Source of the DNA: Chryseolinea soli
GTDB lineage: Bacteria > Bacteroidota > Bacteroidia > Cytophagales > Cyclobacteriaceae
Direction of reading: 5' to 3'
NCBI RefSeq assembly: GCF_003589925.1
Contig: NZ_CP032382.1
Coordinates: forward strand, 7,316,001-7,380,000
Length of the DNA stretch: 64,000 nt
The position numbers were made by a program, and so were the translations under genes. The notes under the pieces are model-generated. The model ran no database searches. It worked only from the letters and a program-made list of their open reading frames with translations, and was not told the DNA's origin. Every line of letters begins with the position of its first letter. The first letter of the stretch is position 1. This document shows, piece after piece, positions 58,353-64,000 of this stretch.

Positions 58353-59819
58353 ATGAAAACCGACGGTCTAGACCTCTATCAGTATGAAGAAGAGTTCCGC
58401 AACAATATTGCCACGGTTGACGAAAAGGGAAAGCGCATCTGGATCTATCCCAAAAAGCCATCGGGCAACCTGCATACGTGGCGCATCGTAGTCTCGGTAG
58501 CCTTACTCGCCCTTTTATTTGGCGGCCCCTTCATGACCCTCAACGGCAAACCTCTGCTCCTGCTGAATTTCTTCGAGCGGCGGTTTGTGATCTTTGGCCA
58601 GCCGTTCTGGCCTCAGGATTTTGTGCTCCTGGCCATCACGCTGATCACGTTTTTTGTTTTTATCATTTTGTTCACTGTGGTCTTTGGCCGCATCTGGTGC
58701 GGATGGCTTTGTCCACAAACGCTCTTCATGGAAATGGTGTTCCGGAAAATAGAGTATTGGATCGAAGGCGATGCTCCTGCCCAACGCCGTCTGGACCAGC
58801 AGCCCTGGAACATGAACAAAGCCTTCAAAAAAGTTTCCAAACATGCGATCTTTATCATCATCTCGCTTCTCATCGCCCATACGGTGATGGCCTATTTGAT
58901 CGGCGTCCCGGAAACGTATAAGATCATTACGCACTCTCCCCTTGAAAATCTTTCCGGTTTCATTTCGCTCGTTGTTTTCACCGCCATCTTTTATGGCGTA
59001 TATGCCAAGTTCCGCGAACAAGCCTGCATCGCGGTTTGTCCCTATGGCCGGCTGCAAGGTGTGTTGTTGGTGAAAGACTCCATCGTCGTAGCCTACGATT
59101 GGCTTCGGGGCGAACCGCGCGGACACATCAAGAAAGCCACTACGGCGACCGCGCCGAAAGGCGATTGCATCGATTGTAAATTATGCGTCCACGTGTGCCC
59201 AACGGGCATTGATATCCGCAACGGCACGCAACTCGAATGCGTAAATTGCACCGCCTGCATCGATGCCTGCGACGATGTGATGTTGAAGATCGGGAAACCC
59301 AAAGGATTGATCCGTTATGCCTCGTACACCTCCATCAAGGACGGCGTGCAAAAACTTTTTACCTCGCGTGTGATCGGCTATTCGTTCGTGCTCCTGGTCC
59401 TCGCCGGGATCCTGGCCTTTACCCTGGCCACGCGCTCTGACGTGAAAACCACGGTGCTAAAAGTTCCGGGCACGCTGTATCAAAAAACGCCCGACGGTTT
59501 CATCACCAACCTCTACAATGTTGAATTCCTTAACAAGACGTTCGACGACATCCACCTGGAGACCCGTGTCGAATCTCCCGCCACGGCCGTGCTGGAGAAA
59601 GCGGACGGCAAGGAAATCATCATCCAGGCCGAGGGCATGGTCAAAAATATTTTCTTTATCAAGATCCCTGAAAAAGATGTCGTAAGCGCCCGCACGGTCG
59701 TGCGCTTGGGTATTTATGAAAATGGAAAACGTATCGAAACGATCAAGGTAAAGTTCATCGGTCCGGTAACTAAATCGTCGGACATGAACAGCCGGCTGAA
59801 AGATGAGCAACGCGACTAA
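58353..59819 (+). CDS. ccoG: Cytochrome c oxidase accessory protein CcoG (RdxA/FixG)
   Basis: 488 residues. Five membrane helices, two [4Fe-4S] ferredoxin-type motifs (CIDCKLCVHVCP and CVNCTACIDACD) and a preceding NosR/RdxA element (FGRIWCGWLCPQTLFMEMVF, with C-x3-CP). The C-terminal immunoglobulin-like domain (FITNLYNVEFLNKTFDDI) completes the family layout. CcoG reduces copper for delivery to the oxidase. It follows ccoP by 12 bp. Confidence 0.94.
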   Translation: MKTDGLDLYQYEEEFRNNIATVDEKGKRIWIYPKKPSGNLHTWRIVVSVALLALLFGGPFMTLNGKPLLLLNFFERRFVIFGQPFWPQDFVLLAITLITFFVFIILFTVVFGRIWCGWLCPQTLFMEMVFRKIEYWIEGDAPAQRRLDQQPWNMNKAFKKVSKHAIFIIISLLIAHTVMAYLIGVPETYKIITHSPLENLSGFISLVVFTAIFYGVYAKFREQACIAVCPYGRLQGVLLVKDSIVVAYDWLRGEPRGHIKKATTATAPKGDCIDCKLCVHVCPTGIDIRNGTQLECVNCTACIDACDDVMLKIGKPKGLIRYASYTSIKDGVQKLFTSRVIGYSFVLLVLAGILAFTLATRSDVKTTVLKVPGTLYQKTPDGFITNLYNVEFLNKTFDDIHLETRVESPATAVLEKADGKEIIIQAEGMVKNIFFIKIPEKDVVSARTVVRLGIYENGKRIETIKVKFIGPVTKSSDMNSRLKDEQRD

Positions 59820-59837
59820 CCTAAAAACAAAAATCGT

Positions 59838-60269
59838 ATGAACTGGGGTAAATCCATCGTCTTAGCGTTCGTCCTGTTTGCCGCCTTCATCGGCGTGCTG
59901 GTGACGGTCTGCATACGGCAAGAAGTAAGTCTGGTATCAAAAACCTATTACCAGGAAGAACTGGATTTCCAAACCCAGATGGATCGCCAGCGAAACACGG
60001 AGGCTTTAATCGATAGACCAAACATTCAAGTTGGCGAGGACCGGTCATTGAAGATCACCTTCGCCGGATTCTCCCAACTTGAAAAAGGCCGTCTCAGCCT
60101 CTATTCTCCCAGCGATGCCACGCAGGACAAAACTTTTTCGCTCCAGCCGACGAACGCACCCGATCAAACTTTTTCTATCGGGAGCCTGAAGAAGGGAAAA
60201 TACATCGCGCGCATGACCTGGACCATGCACGAGAAAGAATTCTACTACGAAACGATCCTCTATCTCTGA
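59838..60269 (+). CDS. fixH: FixH family cbb3 oxidase assembly protein
   Basis: 143 residues: one N-terminal helix (IVLAFVLFAAFIGVLVTVCI), then QEVSLVSKTYYQEELDFQTQMDR, a FixH signature, and a periplasmic beta-sandwich (GRLSLYSPSDATQDKTF; ARMTWTMHEKEFYYE). It takes part in copper-centre assembly with CcoG and CcoI. It is 18 bp after ccoG and 1 bp before the SafE-like gene. Confidence 0.88.
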   Translation: MNWGKSIVLAFVLFAAFIGVLVTVCIRQEVSLVSKTYYQEELDFQTQMDRQRNTEALIDRPNIQVGEDRSLKITFAGFSQLEKGRLSLYSPSDATQDKTFSLQPTNAPDQTFSIGSLKKGKYIARMTWTMHEKEFYYETILYL

Positions 60270-60270
60270 T

Positions 60271-60957
60271 ATGTGGTACACGGCATTATTGATCGGTCTA
60301 ACCGGAAGCCTGCACTGCGCCGGCATGTGCAGTCCGTTGCTGATGGCGGTGACCAACCTAACCCCGGCAGTGGCCTTGAATAGGGTATTGTACAACGGGG
60401 GCAGGATTCTAACCTATGGTCTATTGGGCGCAGCCGCCGGTAGCGCGGGGTCTCTCTTCCCGGTTGCCCGGTATCAAAATATAATATCCATCGCGTTTGG
60501 GATCATCCTGATCCTGGCTGCCGTTCTTCGAATAGACCACTTCAACGTTCCCGTCCTGATGAAGGTCGCCACTGCTATCACCGCCTGGATCAAATCAAAA
60601 TTCGCTTTCTTCTTAACCCGGAAAAGCTCTCCCGCCATCTTCCTGATGGGCATGCTAAACGGCTTTCTTCCCTGTGGCATGACCTTGCTGGCCCTCGGCT
60701 ATTGCATGATGCTTAACGGTCCGGTGGATGGATTTAATTTTATGGTGCTGTTTGGAGCCGGTACGTTGCCGGTCATGATCGGGCTTGCTCCTATGATATT
60801 GCTGGCGATAAAGAAATCTAACTTGAGCATCCAAAAGGCCACGACAAGTCTCATGATCCTTTCCGGTGTGATCCTGATCGCAAGGACCTTTATCCACGCC
60901 GGCATCGAGGCGGGTCAGCACCATGGCGAAATGATCGACATTGTGCTGTGCCGCTAA
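60271..60957 (+). CDS. SafE/TauE-like membrane protein of cbb3 clusters
   Basis: 228 residues with six or more helices. TGSLHCAGMCSPLLMAV at the start is the HCxGMC metal-binding-like motif of the 'sulfite exporter TauE/SafE' branch found next to FixH in Bacteroidota, and GMLNGFLPCGMTLLALGYCM is its second half. It is probably linked to copper or haem delivery for the oxidase. It ends overlapping the receiver-CRP gene by 4 bp (convergent). Confidence 0.85.
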   Translation: MWYTALLIGLTGSLHCAGMCSPLLMAVTNLTPAVALNRVLYNGGRILTYGLLGAAAGSAGSLFPVARYQNIISIAFGIILILAAVLRIDHFNVPVLMKVATAITAWIKSKFAFFLTRKSSPAIFLMGMLNGFLPCGMTLLALGYCMMLNGPVDGFNFMVLFGAGTLPVMIGLAPMILLAIKKSNLSIQKATTSLMILSGVILIARTFIHAGIEAGQHHGEMIDIVLCR

Positions 60958-62012
60958 CGGGCAACGTTCCAACGGACTACTTTCTCGAGCTTAGATGGCG
61001 ACTTGATCTTTATTTTCCCTCCCTCGATCTCGATCAGCCCCTCCTCCTTAAAATCCGATAACACACGAATGACGGACTCCGCCGCGGTGCCCACCATCTT
61101 GGCCAGGTCGTCGCGGGAGATCTGAATGTTCTCCTGGTTGTCTTTGAGCTGGATCGCCTTAAGTAACGCATCGGCCGTACGCTGTCGCACGGAGTTATAG
61201 GCCAGGTTCACCAGTTGGTTCTCCTTCTCCGCTACTTTCTTACACAACAGCGAGATAAAGCTTGCCGAAACGTCGGGACTCTGCAACAGGGTCAGGAAGT
61301 CTTGTTTGGGGATCACCGTCAGCTCCGTGTCTTGCATGGCAATGGCCGACTCCTGGTAGAGTGTGCCTTCCAGTATCGGCTCAAAACCAAAAAAATCGTT
61401 GGCATTGACCAGCGCTGTGATGAGCTCCTTGCCATCCGGATGACCTTTGAATATTTTAACATTGCCGGATTTTACGTAGTACACATTTAAAGGCGTGTCG
61501 CCTTCGGCAAAGATCTCGCTCTTCTTTTTAAATGATTTTGTCTTCTTGTCTTTGCCCAGGTCTTTCATGTCTAAGACCTGGCGGGCATCTTTCATAAACT
61601 GATCGAGCCCCGCAGCAGTCGATTCGTATAACGCCCGTTGCATGTCGCTTTTCCGGAGCCTGGCTTCGATGGCGTTCAACAGGTCGGTGTCGTCAAAGGG
61701 TTTCGTCAGGTAGTCATCGGCGCCGAGGTTCATTCCTTTGCGGATGTCGATCTTTTCGGTCTTTGCCGTGAGAAAAATAAAAGGAATGCTTGCGGTTTCC
61801 TCTTTCTTATTCAGAATGTGCAATACACCGTAGCCATCCAGCTCCGGCATCATGATGTCGCAAACAATCAGATCCGGTTTCTCTTTTTGTGCCAGCTCAA
61901 CCCCCACTTTGCCATTGGGTGCCGTTTTCACATCATAGCCGGCAAGGGCCAGGATTTCGGATGTGTTCTCCCTGACGTCGGGGTTGTCTTCAATCAAGAG
62001 GATCTTTTTCAT
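60954..62012 (-). CDS. Receiver-CRP/FNR fusion transcriptional regulator
   Basis: 352 residues: a receiver domain (1 to about 122; Asp9 in the pocket, phosphoacceptor Asp52 in VCDIMMPELDG, Lys in DDYLTKPFDD), a linker, a cyclic-nucleotide-binding-like domain (about 165-275) and a Crp helix-turn-helix (about 295-340, ISRDDLAKMVGTAAESVIRVL). The recognition helix keeps Glu and Arg (ESVIR) at the positions that read the G and T of TGA half-sites in CRP/FNR. There is no FNR-type cysteine cluster. It overlaps the kinase gene by 4 bp and is the best candidate for binding the TGA-N6-TCA sites of this region. Confidence 0.92.
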   Translation of the reverse strand: MKKILLIEDNPDVRENTSEILALAGYDVKTAPNGKVGVELAQKEKPDLIVCDIMMPELDGYGVLHILNKKEETASIPFIFLTAKTEKIDIRKGMNLGADDYLTKPFDDTDLLNAIEARLRKSDMQRALYESTAAGLDQFMKDARQVLDMKDLGKDKKTKSFKKKSEIFAEGDTPLNVYYVKSGNVKIFKGHPDGKELITALVNANDFFGFEPILEGTLYQESAIAMQDTELTVIPKQDFLTLLQSPDVSASFISLLCKKVAEKENQLVNLAYNSVRQRTADALLKAIQLKDNQENIQISRDDLAKMVGTAAESVIRVLSDFKEEGLIEIEGGKIKIKSPSKLEKVVRWNVAR

Positions 62013-63280
62013 TTCGGTAGGGGGTTCGTCGAGATTGGGATGGTCACTTTAAAGAGCGTTCCCTTGTTGTATTCGCTTGAAAAAGAAATACTGCCCTGCA
62101 ACAAGTCGATGTATCGTTTCACAATGTTCAACCCCAACCCGGTGCCCTGCACGTTGCCGGCGTTGCTGGCCCGGAAGAAACGTTCGAACATGTGCTTCTG
62201 ATCTTCTTCCGGTATGCCGATCCCCTCGTCCCGAACTTCAAAGAGCACCGATCCCTGCAGGTCCCGGCAAGTAATGTAGATGGATTTGTTCACATCGGAA
62301 TACTTGCTCGCGTTGGTGATCAGATTGAACAAAATGTTTCGAAGGATCCGGGCGTCGCACACTATTTCTGAGGCATTCATCTTACAATCCAAGATAATTT
62401 GTTGCCCTTCTTTCAGTATCCCGTTCATCTCCTCCTTGACCTCATCCAAAAACTCCCGCGGACGGATCGTCTCGTTCATCACCTCCACCTTCCCTTCTTC
62501 CAGTTTTCCCAGTGAAAGAAAATCATTCAAAATTCCCGTCAGCTGATTCACCGACGATTTGATGCGCAGAACATGTTTGTTGATCTTGTCTGACTCGCCC
62601 CGCTCATTGTATTGATTGATGAGAGACGCCGAACTCAGCACCGTACTCAACGGTGTGCGGAATTCGTGGGAGGCGATGGAAACGAACTTGGTCTTCAACT
62701 CATTCAATTCCCTTTCTTTCTCCAGCGACTTCCGTACTTCTTCCTCCGCCTTCTTTCTTTCGATTACTTCCTCCTCCAGTTTCAAAATGAAGTTGTTCAG
62801 GGCCTCCGTCCTCATCTCCACTTTCTTTTCCAGTTCCACGGCATAGACGATCAATTGCTCCTCGCTTCGTTTCAGCGCGTCCTCGGTCTTTTTGCGCATG
62901 GAAATATCGCTGATGAAGGCCATGACCAGCAACTCGGATTTGACCTTGGTAAAGCTCAACGAAATTTCCACCGGAAATTCGGAACCATCCCTACGCAAGG
63001 CCGTCAGGTCGCGGCCCGCACCCATTCGCCTGGGGAAAGGATTGGAATTGAACGCACTTCTGAAATTCACGTGCCCGTTCCGATAGCGCGCCGGCAACAG
63101 TTCCTCCAGGGTCAACCCGGTGAGCTCATCGGTAGCATATCCGAACAACTGTTCCGCTACCGGGTTGGCCACCACGATCTTCCCCCGGGTGTCGACCATG
63201 ATAATGCCTTCCGACATGCTCTGAAAAATCTCACGAAATGCTTCATTGGTGATAAGGCCTGTGTGTGGTGAATTACCCAT
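62009..63280 (-). CDS. PAS-domain sensor histidine kinase
   Basis: 423 residues, no membrane segments, cytoplasmic. A PAS domain (about 12-130) with FGYATDELTGLTLEELLP and ARYRNGHVNF resembles the haem-PAS of FixL; His70 sits where FixL places its haem-binding His and Arg90 (GAGRDL) near its distal Arg. A coiled coil (about 135-195) leads to the HisKA box (His205 in SIASHEFRTPL) and HATPase (NLITNASKYSD; DEGIGIPEED; GTGLGLNIVKRY). With the downstream receiver-CRP gene it forms a two-component system, perhaps for oxygen. Haem binding is not proven. Confidence 0.9.
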   Translation of the reverse strand: MGNSPHTGLITNEAFREIFQSMSEGIIMVDTRGKIVVANPVAEQLFGYATDELTGLTLEELLPARYRNGHVNFRSAFNSNPFPRRMGAGRDLTALRRDGSEFPVEISLSFTKVKSELLVMAFISDISMRKKTEDALKRSEEQLIVYAVELEKKVEMRTEALNNFILKLEEEVIERKKAEEEVRKSLEKERELNELKTKFVSIASHEFRTPLSTVLSSASLINQYNERGESDKINKHVLRIKSSVNQLTGILNDFLSLGKLEEGKVEVMNETIRPREFLDEVKEEMNGILKEGQQIILDCKMNASEIVCDARILRNILFNLITNASKYSDVNKSIYITCRDLQGSVLFEVRDEGIGIPEEDQKHMFERFFRASNAGNVQGTGLGLNIVKRYIDLLQGSISFSSEYNKGTLFKVTIPISTNPLPK

Positions 63281-63285
63281 ATGCG

Positions 63286-63379
63286 CAATTTAAGATCGGC
63301 GAGGCTATGATTCATGACAAAAGTCAGTTTTTTCCTTGACTTTCATCCAAAAAAAATGTCCCGCAACATCGTAGGTTGC
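63286..63379. promoter_or_regulatory. Divergent promoters with CRP/FNR-type site for the kinase operon and usp
   Basis: TGACAAAAGTCA (63315-63326), centre 63320.5. TAGGTTGC starts at 63372 (51.5 bp, plus strand, usp). TAAATTG starts at 63292 on the minus strand (28.5 bp, histidine kinase), suggesting autoregulation. The kinase start is very close to this element, so its mRNA leader would be short. Confidence 0.55.
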
Positions 63380-63405
63380 AATGAGAATTTTCATTTTATC
63401 ACGCT

Positions 63406-63807
63406 ATGACCAAGGGCATACTTTGCACGATCGACTTCTCCGAAGCCTCCCGGCAGGCGCTCAAATGGGCGGTCCAATTTTCGAAAACGCAAGGCAGCGA
63501 CCTGACCATCTTGTATACCTACCGGCTCACCAAAAACATGACTGGCGAAGTGGTGGTGTGGAAAAAAATGATGGAGGAAGAGGCATTACAAAAATTCGCG
63601 GCCTTTGAAAACGACTACCTGAAGGGGGCTGGCGTAAAATACGATTTCAAAATTGAGGTCGGCTTCGTGGCCGACCGGATCGAGGACCACACCCAAAAAA
63701 GTGAAATCAGCTTTCTGGTCATGGACAAAAACATGTGTTCCCAGAGCAAGGATACATTCGATGACCTGATGGAACATATGAACGTTCCCCTGGTGATTGT
63801 CCCTTAA
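63406..63807 (+). CDS. Universal stress protein, single degenerate UspA domain
   Basis: 133 residues. GILCTIDFSEASRQALKWAVQF is the standard UspA beginning, and VPLVIVP the standard end. The ATP-binding motif G-x2-G-x9-GS is missing (region MDKNMCSQSKDTFDDLMEH), so it is probably a non-ATP-binding form. It has its own promoter with the CRP/FNR-type site. Function: stress response, details unknown. Confidence 0.85.
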   Translation: MTKGILCTIDFSEASRQALKWAVQFSKTQGSDLTILYTYRLTKNMTGEVVVWKKMMEEEALQKFAAFENDYLKGAGVKYDFKIEVGFVADRIEDHTQKSEISFLVMDKNMCSQSKDTFDDLMEHMNVPLVIVP

Positions 63808-63838
63808 TACCAAAAGTTCTCCCGAACAAGCACTGCCG

Positions 63839-64000
63839 CTACGCAAGCTCTCTCAGCAAATCAGCCAGGTCAAGGGCATGGGTGAACATGTTGATCGTTC
63901 CATCCGGATGATAGGTCCAGCGTTCCTTTGGTCTGTCCCAATAGAGTTCTACTCCATTGTTGTCCGGGTCATTTAAATAGAGCGCCTCCGACACGCCGTG
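63839..64000 (-). CDS. VOC/glyoxalase family protein (CatE-like), partial
   Basis: The last 53 residues of a gene that begins outside the window. HGVSEALYLNDPDNNGVELY followed by WDRP is the C-terminal metal-ligand strand of vicinal-oxygen-chelate proteins of the CatE/glyoxalase type; the Glu in VELYWD is a typical metal ligand. Ends with a TAG stop at 63841-63839. The substrate cannot be told from this part. Confidence 0.8.
   Translation of the reverse strand, partial: HGVSEALYLNDPDNNGVELYWDRPKERWTYHPDGTINMFTHALDLADLLRELA

Overview
The window reads as a stretch of chromosome from a Bacteroidota bacterium, most likely a Cytophagales soil or plant-associated lineage. The evidence is a SusC/SusD pair, a type IX secretion C-terminal domain, Nudix-type and AraC-type regulators, TAnnTTTG promoter elements, a fused ccoNO gene and weak Shine-Dalgarno signals. 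The genus is inference. I recognised no rRNA, tRNA, CRISPR array, prophage or insertion sequence.

Region 1 (1-1946) is an edge cluster of poorly known genes: two secreted proteins and a SUKH/SMI1-like protein. Region 2 (2184-28503) is the most interesting part. A GH51 alpha-L-arabinofuranosidase and two GH127/GH146-type beta-L-arabinofuranosidases sit beside a secreted S9 dipeptidyl peptidase. The complete trans-4-hydroxyproline route follows (2-epimerase, D-hydroxyproline dehydrogenase, pyrroline-4-hydroxy-2-carboxylate deaminase, 2-oxoglutarate semialdehyde dehydrogenase). An APC permease, an Xaa-Pro aminopeptidase, a POT peptide transporter, an AraR-like Nudix regulator, an AraC regulator and SusC/SusD complete it. 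Together these could strip arabinose from hydroxyproline-rich plant glycoproteins such as extensin, import the peptides and burn hydroxyproline to 2-oxoglutarate. Region 3 (29521-34944) is a tight five-gene operon: GH88-like hydrolase, TIM-barrel isomerase, Gfo/Idh/MocA oxidoreductase, SDR and MFS transporter.

Region 4 (35091-43389) holds a single-domain response regulator, a SnoaL-like protein, a GntR-controlled ABC transporter operon with its probable operator, a hemolysin-III-type membrane protein, an orphan sorting domain and an FtsX/MacB-like permease. Region 5 (43422-63807) is a microaerobic respiration block: LOG, DUF892 and coiled-coil genes, a CoA-transferase, universal stress proteins, ccoI-ccoS-hemN, a TauE-like exporter, DUF1003, ccoNO-ccoQ-ccoP-ccoG-fixH and a SafE-like gene. 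A PAS histidine kinase and a receiver-CRP/FNR fusion regulator end the block. Seven TGA-N6-TCA sites lie between these genes, most of them at one of two fixed distances (about 29.5 or 51.5 bp) from TAnnTTT-like elements, which suggests a CRP/FNR-type regulon. The window ends inside a glyoxalase-family gene.

A dispersed intergenic repeat family recurs at 23797, 28790, 29051 and 36101, with a large inverted pair between susC and the GH88 operon. One membrane/DUF6544-type gene (52178-53306) is split by an apparent one-base frameshift.
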